In this document: piece by piece, positions 52,432 through 62,900 of the stretch
Layout: the number at the start of each line of letters is the position of its first letter
Numbering within the stretch: position 1 is the stretch's first letter
Source of the DNA: SKVR01 sp964491395
Lineage (GTDB): Bacteria > Bacteroidota > Bacteroidia > Bacteroidales > UBA7960
Reading direction: 5' to 3'
DNA: 64,000 bases
NCBI GenBank assembly: GCA_964491395.1
Contig: CAZBGI010000004.1
Coordinates: 38,840 to 102,839, forward strand
Made by a program: the position numbers and the translations under genes
Notes under the pieces: generated by a model
What the model was told of the DNA's origin: nothing
Database searches by the model: none
What the model saw: only the letters and a program-made list of their open reading frames with translations

Positions 52432-53571
52432 TTATTTGTGTCCTGCTGCCTGAAATATGGCTTCCACCAGATTTTTCCAGGAGAACCGTTGTTTTTGCTT
52501 TTCTACACCTCTTTCCAGTTCTTCTGCAAGGTTTCGGTTGAAAAACTTGTATATGGCATTGGCCACATGAGGTGCTGAAGGTTTTACCACAAGTCCGGAA
52601 ACCATGTTGGGCACCATCTCAGGCAAAGCTCCAACATTGGTCACTACCATCGGTATACCAAAATGGTAAGCAACCTGAGTAACTCCGCTTTGGCTAGCAT
52701 CTTTGTAAGGTTGCACCACCAGATCGCTTGCACAAAAATAAGCAGCAACAAGTTCGTTGGGGATAAACTGGGTGTGCAGAACTACCTTACTCCCCAACCC
52801 CTTTTCTCTGATTATTTTAAGGTAAGGCTGATCAGAAGAGTAAAATTCTCCGGCTACAATAAGCCTTACCGGCAACTCATCAATTTCAGGTTCAGCCATT
52901 GCATTGAGCAAAATGTCGAGTCCTTTGTAATCTCTAATAAAGCCAAAAAACAACAGGTAACGATAATCAGTGGATAATTTGAGCAATTTCAATGCCTCTT
53001 CCCTGGGAATTTTGTCGCCAAAATTATCGTATATGGGATGGGGGGAAAAAACCTTGGGCTTGTTGGATTTATCAATGGATTCAAGATCTTTCAGCACCGA
53101 TCGGCTTAAAGTAACAAACCCATCGCTTCGTTTGATGTAGTAGCGGGTAAGCAGTTTATCTCCGGGCTTTTTTTCATGAGGTATAATATTGTCTGCAATG
53201 GTAACCACTTTTGTTTTATGATTTCTGCGAACTCTTCCTGCAATGGTTCCCAGGCATGGCGCCATAAATGGTAACCAATACCGCACTACCAGCAAGTCAG
53301 GTTCTTCCTTCCGAATCATGGCTGCCACTCTGAACCAGTTGAGGGGATTGATACTATTAACACAAACTTTAATATCAATATCCTTGGGAGCAGGCCGGAT
53401 GGCATATTGGGTTTTACCCGGAAAAAATAACGAGGGATATTGAAGAGAGAAGGTATAAATTTTCACTTCATGACCCATTTGCTGAAATTCTACCGCAAGT
53501 CGCTCATTGAAGGTGGAAAGTCCTCCTGCTCTTAAAGGATAGGCTGAGCCTAAGATAATTATTTTAGCCAA
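52432..53571 (-). CDS. GT4-type glycosyltransferase
   Basis: A 379-residue GT-B glycosyltransferase. N-terminal AYPLRAGGLSTFNERLA and the C-terminal nucleotide-sugar motif ASQSGVTQVAYHFGIPMVVTN plus a Glu in the EMVPN loop fit family GT4. Substrate unknown; its place between a GT2 enzyme and gmhA suggests surface polysaccharide or LPS. Its start overlaps the end of the GT2 gene by 13 bases, so translation is likely coupled. Confidence 0.85.
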   Translation of the reverse strand: MAKIIILGSAYPLRAGGLSTFNERLAVEFQQMGHEVKIYTFSLQYPSLFFPGKTQYAIRPAPKDIDIKVCVNSINPLNWFRVAAMIRKEEPDLLVVRYWLPFMAPCLGTIAGRVRRNHKTKVVTIADNIIPHEKKPGDKLLTRYYIKRSDGFVTLSRSVLKDLESIDKSNKPKVFSPHPIYDNFGDKIPREEALKLLKLSTDYRYLLFFGFIRDYKGLDILLNAMAEPEIDELPVRLIVAGEFYSSDQPYLKIIREKGLGSKVVLHTQFIPNELVAAYFCASDLVVQPYKDASQSGVTQVAYHFGIPMVVTNVGALPEMVPNMVSGLVVKPSAPHVANAIYKFFNRNLAEELERGVEKQKQRFSWKNLVEAIFQAAGHK

Positions 53572-54512
53572 TTTTCTTCTGTGGTTTTATCTATTAAATA
53601 TTTATTCCTATCGGGTGCGTTTCGCGATATCAATTCAGCCAAAAAACCTGCCAGAAACAGCTGAGTTCCCAGTATCATGGCCAGCATACCAAAATAGAAC
53701 AAGGGTCTTTCGGTCATTCGGTATTCCATCAAAAAGAATTTGCTGTAGGCCAGATATACCGCAATAAGAAAACCCATGACAAAGAGCAGGGTTCCCAAAA
53801 GACCAAAAAAGTGCATCGGCTTTCGTGCAAAACGTGATACAAAGGTAATGGAAAGAAGGTCGAGAAAACCATTAATAAAACGCTCCAATCCAAATTTTGT
53901 ATGACCATATTTGCGCTTCTGGTGGGCAACTTTTTTCTCTCCTATTTTTTTAAATCCTGCCCATTTGGCCATCACCGGAATATACCGATGCATTTCCCCA
54001 TATACTTCAATGCTTTTTATCACTTCACTTCGGTAAGCTTTTAACCCACAATTAAAATCGTGTAGCTTAATCCCTGTGGCCATTCTTGTGGCCCAGTTAT
54101 AGACTCGGGTAGGAATGGTTTTAGAAACAGGATCTTGCCGGTTTTTCTTCCATCCGCTTACCAAATCATACTGCCGGGAGGATATCATTTGATATAGTTC
54201 CGGAATTTCATCGGGGCTGTCCTGTAAATCGGCATCCATGGTTATTACTACTTTCCCCTGTGCATAGGCAAACCCTACATTCAATGCAGCAGATTTTCCA
54301 TAATTTCGGCGAAAACGCAATGCTTTTATAAATGGAAATTCATCCTTTAACTTTTCAATTACAGCCCAGGAATTATCCGTGCTGCCATCGTCAACCAAAA
54401 TTACTTCAGTGTTGTACCTTTCCCGGGTAACGCTCCAAATCCACGATACGAGCTCAGGAAGAGACTCTTCTTCATTGTACAAAGGCACAACTACAGATAA
54501 CTCCATAATCAA
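53559..54512 (-). CDS. GT2 glycosyltransferase with two membrane helices (DPM1/GtrB-like)
   Basis: A 317-residue enzyme with the GT2 catalytic domain (VVPLYNEEESLPEL, LVDDGSTDNS, MDADLQDSP, the Q/RxxRW-like NPRF region absent) and two helices at about 232-255 and 268-290. This plan is that of polyprenyl-phosphate glycosyltransferases that load a sugar onto a lipid carrier. It is the head of the four-gene minus-strand polysaccharide set; the spacer upstream is about 500 bases. Confidence 0.85.
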   Translation of the reverse strand: MIMELSVVVPLYNEEESLPELVSWIWSVTRERYNTEVILVDDGSTDNSWAVIEKLKDEFPFIKALRFRRNYGKSAALNVGFAYAQGKVVITMDADLQDSPDEIPELYQMISSRQYDLVSGWKKNRQDPVSKTIPTRVYNWATRMATGIKLHDFNCGLKAYRSEVIKSIEVYGEMHRYIPVMAKWAGFKKIGEKKVAHQKRKYGHTKFGLERFINGFLDLLSITFVSRFARKPMHFFGLLGTLLFVMGFLIAVYLAYSKFFLMEYRMTERPLFYFGMLAMILGTQLFLAGFLAELISRNAPDRNKYLIDKTTEENWLK

Positions 54513-55010
54513 TGTTTTTATAAATCCCTTGGTGTAATACTACTTATTTTGAATCGGCAAATTTACGAATTTATGAAGCAATAGGGTGCATCTTTCTCAG
54601 TTATAATTATCATTATATTACATTATTGTCCGGTGAAATTTGTCCCGTTCCTGAGTTTCTCAGCATGGCTCTGTCTTATTTAGCTATAAACATTCTATCC
54701 CGATGGGATTGGCCTGAAGCCAGCAGTGTGAATAAACTCTGTCAGGAACGAAATGATTATGGTTTAAAAGTGACCTCCTGAACCTAAGACTTGCAGGGAT
54801 GAAACAATCAGCAAACGCATTCAGAACAATTCATTTTTTTTACCGGACAATGATTATATTAACAGAGTTTATAGCCATATATGGTTGTAAAGGACTATTT
54901 TTGCAACGCTTTTCTTCTCAACAATCAGCAATTAGAATGGTTGTGAGAATTTCGTAAGCTGGCACAACATCATTCATTTCTATCAATAAAAATGTTTATC
55001 GTTTATATTC
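54513..55010. other. Non-coding, repeat-rich spacer (possible mobile-element remnant)
   Basis: About 500 bases without a credible gene. It holds ATTGTCCGGT (54625-54634) and its complement ACCGGACAAT (54842-54851), with a 9-base direct repeat ATTATATTA outside both (54612-54620 and 54853-54861). Inside are further inverted pairs: CGTTCCTGA/TCAGGAACG (54646-54654, 54742-54750), TAAACTCTGT/ACAGAGTTTA (54733-54742, 54862-54871) and GCTATAAAC/GTTTATAGC (54683-54691, 54867-54875), and the palindrome ATCCCGATGGGAT. The outer pair plus direct repeat resembles a short non-coding insertion with target duplication. Confidence 0.5.
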
Positions 55011-56351
55011 ATGCGTGATCTTACCAAAGGCCCGGAAGGGAAGCAAATATTTTTGTTTGCTTTACCAATGCTTCTTGGTAATGTATTTCAGCAATTGTAT
55101 TACATTGTTGATACTTTAATTATAGGACATTATCTTGGAACAGAAGCATTGGCAGCTGCCGGCGCTTCTTTCCCTGTAATATTTGTATTGATTAGCCTGA
55201 TGATTGGAATCACAACAGGGATCAACGTGGTAATCAGTCAGTTTTTTGGAAATAAGAATTTTAAAAAGGTAAAAAGAGCCATTGACACTGCTTTTATATT
55301 TCTGTTTGTCTCCTCTATCGGCCTTTCGCTACTGGGGCTAATCTTTTCGAAACAGATTTTTCTTCTCATTGGATTGCCGGCTGAGTTGGTTCCTATGGCG
55401 ATGCAATACTTCAATGTGTATGTGGCTGGACTAATTTTCATGTCGGGCTACAATGGTACCAGTGCTATTTTGCGGGGAATGGGAGATTCCAAAACTCCTC
55501 TCTATTTTCTGATAATTTCCACGCTTCTCAATATTGGGTTTGATCTTCTTTTTGTCGCAGTCTTCAACTGGGGAATTGCAGGCATATCCTTTGCTACGGT
55601 GCTGGCACAAGCCATTGCCTTTGGATTATCGGTTTTGTATCTTAACCGTTACCATCCGTTGATTAGATTCAGCTTTACCGGTCTTTCTTTTGACAGGGAA
55701 GTTTTCAGGCAAAGTTTGAGAATCGGGATTCCCACAGGATTGCAACATACCTTCGTTTCCCTGGGGATGGCCGCCCTTATGACCATTGTAAATATGTTTG
55801 GAACCCCTACCATCGCGGCTTACTCTATTGCCTGGAGAATTGACTCCTTCGCGACGCTTCCGGCTATGAACTTTGGCATGGCACTCTCTACATTTGTAGG
55901 CCAGAATATCGGAGCCAATAAAATTGAACGGGTGAGACAAGGCCTGATATCCACCCTGGCCATGACCTCAGGATTTTCATTGATAATAACCATTATTGCC
56001 TGGTTGTTTGGAAAAACACTCATGGGTTTTTTCACCGATGATCAACTGGTGATTGATTTAGGATACGATTACCTGATCATCGTAAGTTCATTTTATATTG
56101 TTTTTGGCGCTATGTTTATAATGCATGGTACTTTAAGAGGAGCCGGAGATACATTGATTCCAATGTTTATTACCCTTTTTTCCCTTTGGGTATTACGAGT
56201 ACCTTTTTCCTATTTTCTTTCCCAAAAATGGGGAGAAACAGGAATCTGGTGGGGAATCCCCATTGCATGGGTATTTGGTCTTATTGCTTCATATCTTTAT
56301 TATAAAACCGGACGATGGAAGAAAAAAACAGTGGTAAAGCATAATATTTGA
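55011..56351 (+). CDS. MATE-family efflux transporter
   Basis: A 446-residue protein with twelve hydrophobic helices in two similar halves. LPMLLGNVFQQLYYIVDTLIIG at the first helix and the second-half repeats GMALSTFVGQNIGANK and GAGDTLIPMF are family marks. It exports organic cations or drugs by Na+ or H+ antiport. It is monocistronic, between the repeat-rich spacer and the tRNA gene. Confidence 0.9.
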   Translation: MRDLTKGPEGKQIFLFALPMLLGNVFQQLYYIVDTLIIGHYLGTEALAAAGASFPVIFVLISLMIGITTGINVVISQFFGNKNFKKVKRAIDTAFIFLFVSSIGLSLLGLIFSKQIFLLIGLPAELVPMAMQYFNVYVAGLIFMSGYNGTSAILRGMGDSKTPLYFLIISTLLNIGFDLLFVAVFNWGIAGISFATVLAQAIAFGLSVLYLNRYHPLIRFSFTGLSFDREVFRQSLRIGIPTGLQHTFVSLGMAALMTIVNMFGTPTIAAYSIAWRIDSFATLPAMNFGMALSTFVGQNIGANKIERVRQGLISTLAMTSGFSLIITIIAWLFGKTLMGFFTDDQLVIDLGYDYLIIVSSFYIVFGAMFIMHGTLRGAGDTLIPMFITLFSLWVLRVPFSYFLSQKWGETGIWWGIPIAWVFGLIASYLYYKTGRWKKKTVVKHNI

Positions 56352-56392
56352 GGATCCTGATGTACTGGAGATTAAAAAAACACACAAGGTTC

Positions 56393-56435
56393 TCTTGTAA
56401 ACTTTAAAAACCACGACTTACAAGACACTCTTTTT
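56393..56435 (+). terminator. Candidate terminator after the MATE gene
   Basis: Inverted repeat TCTTGTAA (56393-56400) / TTACAAGA (56418-56425) with a 17-base loop, followed shortly by a T run. Loop length makes it a weak call. Confidence 0.35.
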
Positions 56436-56510
56436 CAAAACCTCACGGGGTTATGAAATTATCCAGTGAATATTTTTTGGATTTCAAAGGTAAAAACTCA
56501 AAAAAAATCC

Positions 56511-56540
56511 TTGCAAACTGGAAAAAACCTACTATCTTTG
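56511..56540 (+). promoter_or_regulatory. Promoter of tRNA-Arg
   Basis: TTG (56511-56513) and TATCTTTG (56533-56540) with exactly 19 bases between, an excellent fit to the Bacteroidota consensus, ending 20 bases before the tRNA. Confidence 0.8.
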
Positions 56541-56560
56541 CACTCGCAAACACCAAAAAT

Positions 56561-56634
56561 GGCTCCGTAGCTCAACTGAATAGAGTATCTGACTACGGAT
56601 CAGAAGGTTCCAGGTTTGAATCCTGGCGGAGTCA
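56561..56634 (+). tRNA. tRNA-Arg (anticodon ACG)
   Basis: A 74-base cloverleaf. The acceptor arm GGCTCCG pairs with CGGAGTC (one G-T); the anticodon stem is TCTGA/TCAGA around the 7-base loop CTACGGA, giving anticodon ACG; the T arm is CCAGG/CCTGG with TTTGAAT in the loop. The discriminator is A and CCA is not encoded. Codons read: CGN through inosine at position 34. Confidence 0.95.
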
Positions 56635-56640
56635 CTTGAA

Positions 56641-56680
56641 AAACAGCCCCTTACATATTTTGTAATGGGTTGTTTTTTTT
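56641..56680 (+). terminator. Terminator after tRNA-Arg
   Basis: A 14-pair stem (AACAGCCCCTTACA with TGTAATGGGTTGTT, two irregular pairs) closing with a run of T, immediately after the tRNA. Confidence 0.75.
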
Positions 56681-56861
56681 ATTGCCTGTTGATAATATCA
56701 TGTAGTATGGTTAAATGCTTAACTTTTTTCTTCTGTTTTCTGACCAGTTTTAGTAATAGATGATGGCATTGTATGCTATCTGGTAAGAAATCATTTTACC
56801 ATTTTATACATTTAAAGAGAATACTTTCAGAACAGGCCCTGACCTGGAGAATATAATGGGA

Positions 56862-58025
56862 TTATACTTTGATAAAGATTTTCTTTCTGTACAGTATATA
56901 CCCAATAAACCAGAAGAACACTACATGCGTTATGGCGTAGAGAAGTGAGCCATTCATATTGCCTGCTATGGGAACAAATATGTGCTGATACAACCACCCA
57001 CTGCCGGTAATAACCCCTTCCCGGACATCCTCAAACCTGATGATATACCAGAGCGTTTTGGCCCATATTCCGGATAAAGCAAAAATAAAAAGTGGGTTTA
57101 AACCAAACACCACAAAAAAGGAGGTCCATTTTTTATAGCCCTTAACATCAATAAGATATATCAGGACAGCAAAAAGAATGGCAGCAAGGCCTGCGGTGTA
57201 TAATACATAAGAACTGGTCCACAGGGGTTTATTCAGGGGAAGAATAAAACTCCACAGATAACCTGCCAGCGTGAAAATGACTCCATAGGTAAGAAGTTTT
57301 ACGGGTACCTTGTTTTTTGGGGTCTTTTTAATAATATGACCTGCCAGGTAGCCCAGCAAGACAGTAACTACAGCGGGAATTGAACTTAACAAGCCCTCGG
57401 GATCAAAAGGTACGGGCTGCCCATTGTGTCTGAAACCTTTGTACAAATGATTTTCTCCCAGTATAGCACTATCAAATGGAATGGTGACATTCCCGGTGAG
57501 ACTGTAAGGATCATCTCCTCCCAAAAAGTACAAAACAGCCCAATAACCCAGCAGAATAATACCTGCTAAAATAATAACCCACTTTCGGGAAACCGTAAGC
57601 ACTATAAATGAAGCCAGGAGGTAAGCCACAGCAATTCGTTGAAGGACACCCATAATCCGAAGCTCAGAGAAATCGGTAATCCATTGCGGGTAGGAGTTGA
57701 TAAACAAACCAATGGCAAAAATCAGAACAAACCTTCTATGGATTCTTACCAGGGAGTCTTGGGTGAGTCTGTTTTCATATTTGGCAAAAGAGAAAAACAT
57801 GGAAACTCCCACCACGAAAAGAAAAAACGGAAAGACAAGATCTGTAGGAGTACAACCGTGCCACGTAGCATGCTTAAGCGGAGGGTATATAAATTGCCAG
57901 CTACCAGGGGTGTTTACCAAAATCATGAAAGCAATGGTCATTCCTCTTAATACATCCAGTGCCAGGTATCTTTGAGTCTTTTGCATTTTACGGTTTGGGT
58001 TGTCGGGAAATTTAGTTGTTTTCAC
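56862..58025 (-). CDS. Membrane acyltransferase (heparan-alpha-glucosaminide N-acetyltransferase-like, COG4299)
   Basis: A 387-residue protein with about ten membrane helices. The N-terminal RYLALDVLRGMTIAFMILVNTPGSW, the HATWHGCTPTDLVFPFFLFVVG segment with the conserved His, and the later GLNPLFIFALSG region match the COG4299/DUF5009 family, which uses acetyl-CoA on a sugar amine across the membrane. Substrate is not known. Met14 (MQKTQRY) is the better start because the preceding residues look untranslated. It lies 84 bases downstream of the GHL10 gene on the same strand, so the two may be co-transcribed for extracellular glycan turnover. Confidence 0.85.
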   Translation of the reverse strand: MKTTKFPDNPNRKMQKTQRYLALDVLRGMTIAFMILVNTPGSWQFIYPPLKHATWHGCTPTDLVFPFFLFVVGVSMFFSFAKYENRLTQDSLVRIHRRFVLIFAIGLFINSYPQWITDFSELRIMGVLQRIAVAYLLASFIVLTVSRKWVIILAGIILLGYWAVLYFLGGDDPYSLTGNVTIPFDSAILGENHLYKGFRHNGQPVPFDPEGLLSSIPAVVTVLLGYLAGHIIKKTPKNKVPVKLLTYGVIFTLAGYLWSFILPLNKPLWTSSYVLYTAGLAAILFAVLIYLIDVKGYKKWTSFFVVFGLNPLFIFALSGIWAKTLWYIIRFEDVREGVITGSGWLYQHIFVPIAGNMNGSLLYAITHVVFFWFIGYILYRKKIFIKV

Positions 58026-58109
58026 GGATCTCTCTTTATTAACTATTAACCATCTTCCATTAATACCTGGGAATCCTGTCTCTCGTCATGGTACCTGGTT
58101 TTTATCAAA

Positions 58110-59645
58110 TCATTTAGCATCTTTCGTCTGAAGGCTTTCATAGAAAAAAACCGGTACAGATTCCTGGTTGGAGGGGCTAATGGCAGTAATCATGTAATAG
58201 TACCAGTCATTTCTTGTCTGATCACTGATGGTTGCTTTAAAAGAAGTTTCGCCGGTAATACTCCAGATATTTTCAGCAAGCTCAATGCTTCCCGGCCTGC
58301 CCAGCCTGAATTTGTATATCACATACGATTTGGGATTTTCAGGAGCATCCCATGTAAAATGCAGTTGATCATCAGTCACAGTCATTACTGCATTGCCTGG
58401 TGGTTCTGTAGTAATTTGCGCTACCCTGTTGTTTACCGGGGGAAGAGCAGGATATTTATAATGATGTGAGAGCAGGGTTTCCTTTAACCGTAAAGGATTG
58501 GTTCGGAGGTGCCTGGCGCTAAAATACATGCTGCCTCCCAGATTGGGAGTGGCCCTGATGATATCCAGTTGACGGTCAATTTCTTCCGCGGTATGCCATT
58601 GCTGCACCGGAGAATCTGCATTGAGCCGATACAACCCATGCCCGATATAAGTAGGGCAACCGTAAGTATTATCACTCCACCATTGTGCCAGGATAGAATA
58701 ATCTGCAGCTTCCATCCCGATATGCCAGTACAGCTGTGGGGTGACATAATCAATCCATCCCTCTTTCTGCCATTTAAGGATATCGGCATACAAATCATCA
58801 TAATTGGTCACTCCTGCCCTGCTGGCTGAGCCTTTGATATCCATGGTGTCATTGCGCCAGACTCCAAAAGGAGAGATTCCAAATTCCACATAGGGTTTTA
58901 TAGCTTTAATAGTATCCTGCAACTGCCGAATGATTAAATCTACATTGTCCCTTCTCCAGTCGTCTTTCTCTTCAGGAGAGAATCCACGGGGATACTTCGA
59001 AAAAGCTGCACTGTCAGGAAATTCGATTCCTTGCAGTGGGTACGGGTAAAAATAATCATCAAAATGAATGGCATCTATGTCATACCTGCGCACCAAATCA
59101 GCTACTACGCTGGCAACATGGTTGCGGGTTTCAGGCAAACCGGGATTGAAATAACTTAACTTGCCATAATTTACAAACCATTCCGGGTTTTGCTTCATGG
59201 GGTGATTGTCAGATAACGCATTGCGGGCAGTATCCAGCTCAGCGCGATAAGGATTGAGCCACAGATGGATATCGATTCCCCGTTTACGACTTTCCCGAAT
59301 AGCAAAGTCCAGCGGATCATAATAGGGCGAGGGAGCCTGCCCCTGTATGCCTGTGAGCCACTGCGACCAAGGCTCCAGCTCGGACGGATAAAACGCATCG
59401 GCTGCAGGCCGCACCTGCAAAATAATCGTATTCATGTTGTATGCCTTTACCAGGTCCAGCAACCCGGTCAATTCTTTCTGCTGTTCGATAGTTGTAAGGC
59501 CACTCCGGGAAGGCCAGTCAATATTGGCCACCGAAGCAATCCAGACAGCCCGCATTTCACGTTTGGGCCCTGTTGCATTTAAAAGTAACGCGGTAAAAAG
59601 CATTGAAATGCTCAAAACCAAATATTTTGTACAGAATCTTGTCAT
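58110..59645 (-). CDS. GHL10-type glycoside hydrolase-like protein (YngK family)
   Basis: A 511-residue secreted protein when begun at Met 59645 (MTRFCTKYLV); an upstream ATG would add 12 basic residues. Signal peptide about 1-27. The GHL10/DUF187 catalytic barrel starts at REMRAVWIASVANIDWPS, contains IILQVRPAADAFYPS and HLWLNPYRA, and spans to about residue 380; a C-terminal Fn3-like module (PKSYVIYKFR...) follows. Relatives hydrolyse peptidoglycan- or other glycan-derived substrates; the exact substrate is unknown. It is divergent from the large hybrid kinase, with palindromes between. Confidence 0.85.
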   Translation of the reverse strand: MTRFCTKYLVLSISMLFTALLLNATGPKREMRAVWIASVANIDWPSRSGLTTIEQQKELTGLLDLVKAYNMNTIILQVRPAADAFYPSELEPWSQWLTGIQGQAPSPYYDPLDFAIRESRKRGIDIHLWLNPYRAELDTARNALSDNHPMKQNPEWFVNYGKLSYFNPGLPETRNHVASVVADLVRRYDIDAIHFDDYFYPYPLQGIEFPDSAAFSKYPRGFSPEEKDDWRRDNVDLIIRQLQDTIKAIKPYVEFGISPFGVWRNDTMDIKGSASRAGVTNYDDLYADILKWQKEGWIDYVTPQLYWHIGMEAADYSILAQWWSDNTYGCPTYIGHGLYRLNADSPVQQWHTAEEIDRQLDIIRATPNLGGSMYFSARHLRTNPLRLKETLLSHHYKYPALPPVNNRVAQITTEPPGNAVMTVTDDQLHFTWDAPENPKSYVIYKFRLGRPGSIELAENIWSITGETSFKATISDQTRNDWYYYMITAISPSNQESVPVFFYESLQTKDAK

Positions 59646-59703
59646 AGCTTGTTTTTTGCGAAAAATATAACAACCCGGCAAAAATAAAAATTTATCATGG
59701 TAA

Positions 59704-59717
59704 GATTGTGCACAATC
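59704..59717. promoter_or_regulatory. Perfect 14-base palindrome in the divergent spacer
   Basis: GATTGTGCACAATC, 59 bases before the GHL10 start at 59645. A second perfect 16-base palindrome lies at 59756-59771. Confidence 0.45.
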
Positions 59718-59755
59718 ATAAAATAAAATACCCTAAGAACTGAAAATAAAACCCT

Positions 59756-59771
59756 CAGGTATTAATACCTG
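59756..59771. promoter_or_regulatory. Perfect 16-base palindrome in the divergent spacer
   Basis: CAGGTATTAATACCTG, between divergent GHL10 and hybrid-kinase genes. Position between two starts argues for an operator rather than a terminator. Confidence 0.45.
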
Positions 59772-59905
59772 CCTTTTATTAAGTACAACACTGAATAGCT
59801 TCAGCTAAAATTTCCGTAAATTTACCCGGTATTACTATGTCTAATAAAACATAGGTTATTTTGTTATAATGGTATCGAAAAATTCCCAGGCTGCTACGAA
59901 AGATT

Positions 59906-59913
59906 TACTTTTG
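59906..59913 (+). promoter_or_regulatory. Candidate -7 element of the hybrid kinase gene
   Basis: TACTTTTG matches TAnnTTTG, 25 bases before the ATG at 59939, which would leave a leader of about 20 bases. The -33 region has only TTC about 20 bases upstream. Confidence 0.3.
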
Positions 59914-59938
59914 TTGCCCACCAAAAATTATTGCTTCT

Positions 59939-62900
59939 ATGTTCTGCAAATATAAATATAATGAATTGATACCTATTATTTTACTTTTTGTATTAGCAGG
60001 ATGTCATACTGATTTTACTGACGAAGAAAATAGTTCACAAGAGAAACAGCTCCCTTCGGGTTTTAAGGTGGTTTCTATCGATTCATTTCCTGAGCCCGCC
60101 GCATATAAGTCCGTTATACAAGCACCCCAGCCCGCACGAATAATAAAACAATTTGAAGTTTCCAATAATCGCCTTGAAAGTTTTAGTCCCAGGAAGTTTC
60201 CCGTAAAGACACCCGAGAAACGTACTCCCGGCCAGGGTAAATACCTGTTACCGGAAAAAGTCCCTGCTCAACCCCTTACAGGCAACACTCCGTTTCCCCA
60301 GGTCAGTCGACTTAAAGAGCCCATAAGTATAGGCAACAATCCATACAGTTTTATGACCTATACCAAAATTCAGGGATTGTCGCATGACGATGTGATGACT
60401 TTTACAGAGGACACAATGGGAAACCTGTGGATAGGTACTTTTGGAGGAGGCTTAATGCGTTTTGATGGTGAAAATATCTCCTGGTATACCAATACTCCCT
60501 GGGGCGAAATTCCTGAAATAATCTCCATACAAAGCGACAAACATGGAGGCATTTGGATAGCTACCATTATAGGACTTTACTATCTGGATGGAAAAGAAAT
60601 ACATTATTTCAATGCCGATACCGGAGGCTTGCTGAAAAATGAGGTGGAACACTTGCAGATTGACATAAATGGCAATGTATGGATTTCCTACTGGGAAGGT
60701 GGTATATCAATGTATGATGGTAAATATTTTTTTCATTACGGCACCGACCAGGGTATATCCAGCAAACAGGGCCAAATCGTAAAAACAGATCCCTGGGGAA
60801 ATGTCTGGATTACCTGTTCTGAAGAAGGATTGTTTTTATATAGGGAGGGTTCATTTTACCTTTACGAAGTTCCCTTTGTGTCATCCAGCCATCCCATTCT
60901 GGCTCTTGGCTTAGGAGAGGATAAGGATATCTGGCTGAGCCTGTATGATTTAGGAGTGGCAAGATTCGATGGAAACCAATTTTTTTTCTATACCCTTGAC
61001 GATGGTTTTCCTTCCCGGGAAATATATCAGATAGAAAAAGATGCTCAGAATAGGATATGGTTTGCCACCTGGGGAAAAGGACTTATTAGGTGGGATAAAG
61101 AAAACTTTGAGATATTCGACAAAGAACAGGGATTGTCCTCACAATTGATCAATGGTATTTTTATTGACAGCAAAAATGTCCTTTGGACAGGATTTACAGG
61201 GGGAATGGCCAGGTATCAGGGAGATATTTTCCAACATTTTACCACTCAACAAGCCTTTGACAACCAAACTACTTCCATGACTTTAGGTTCAGATGGAAAA
61301 CTGTGGCTTTCTTCCTATGGAGGAGGACTGAAGAGCTTTGACGGGAAAAAATTCACCCAAATAACACCGGATAAAGATACTCCTGATGTGTTTATAGAAG
61401 GACTTACTGCCGATTCAAAAGGCAACTTGTGGATGAGCATCAATCAGCAAGGCATATACCGGTTTGATGGTACACATTTCTATCATCATAAACTGGATTC
61501 GCTAAAACATCCTCTACTGGTAGAAGCAGGAATGGAGGACAGCAAAGGCAACATCTGGTTGCTCATTGGCAAGCAGGGAGTTCTAAAGTATGACGGCCAG
61601 ACTTTCCGCCATTATACCACCGAAAACGGGTTGCCGGAAAACTATGCAAGAGCCATAACTGAAGACTCCCGGGGAAATATCATCCTCGCTACTTTCGGAG
61701 GAGGTGTCGTTGTGATGAACGATCAAAACTACACTTATATTACTGAGGCAGATGGTCTGGCCGGGAATTATCTTTTCTCTGCCATGATGGATTCAGAAGA
61801 CAACCTGTGGTTTGGAAGCAACGGAAAAGGACTATCAATGTATAACGGTGAGAACTTTATCAATTTTGCCACAACCCATGGCTTAACCGATAATTTCATT
61901 TTCTCCATGACCCAGGATGCGGAGGAAAATTTGATTTTTGGAGGAAGATTCGGATTGAATGTAATGTCTGCCCAAACATTGAAAGAACTATCAGAAAAAT
62001 CGGATCCGGCAGAAAAAACCGGCAATGAGCTTCATTTTTTTACAAAGCATACCTATGAAGATGGCTATCTGGGGATTGGCTCAAACCTTGGTATGATGAA
62101 AGAAAAAGAGGGCAAAATCTGGATAGGAAGCAACAATCGATTAACACTGTTTCATTCAACCCAATCCTTTATTGACACAATACCTCCACATATTGCCATT
62201 TCAGGCGTGGATCTGTTTAATGAAAAAATCAACTGGAAAGCCTTGAGCAACCGGCAAGATACCTTTATGCTACTGGCCAATGGAGTAAGTTTAGAAAACC
62301 TGAGTTTTGATAATTTGAGCCCCTGGTTTTTTGTTCCGGAGAATTTACATCTATCGCATAACAACAACTTTGTCACCTTTCATTTTTCAGGAATTTCTCC
62401 CCATTCAGGCAGCAAACTGCTATACAGCTATAAGCTGGAAGGATTTGACAAACACTGGCACAAACCCTCCTCAGAGAACTATGCACATTATGGCAACCTT
62501 CCCCCGGGCAACTATACCCTAAGGGCCAGGGTAATGAACAAGATGGGTTTGTGGAGTGGGGAAGAGCGCTATTCTTTTGTAATTCTCACCCCCTGGTGGA
62601 AATCTTGGTGGGCATTTGCAATGTATTTGATTATTGCAGTAACAACTTTGATGCTCTACATCAGGTCAAGAGAAAAAACATGGGTGTTGAAAAACAAGAT
62701 CCTTGATAATGAAGTGGAACTGGCCCGAAAAACCATTGAAATAAAGCAAAACATCATTGCCAATGTAAGCCACGAATTGCGAACTCCCCTGACAGGTATC
62801 ATTGGACTTACCGATATTCTGGCCAAAACTCCCCTTAATCAACAGCAGAAAGAATATATTCTCACACTGCAACAAACAGGTATCAACCTCAAAGAAATTA

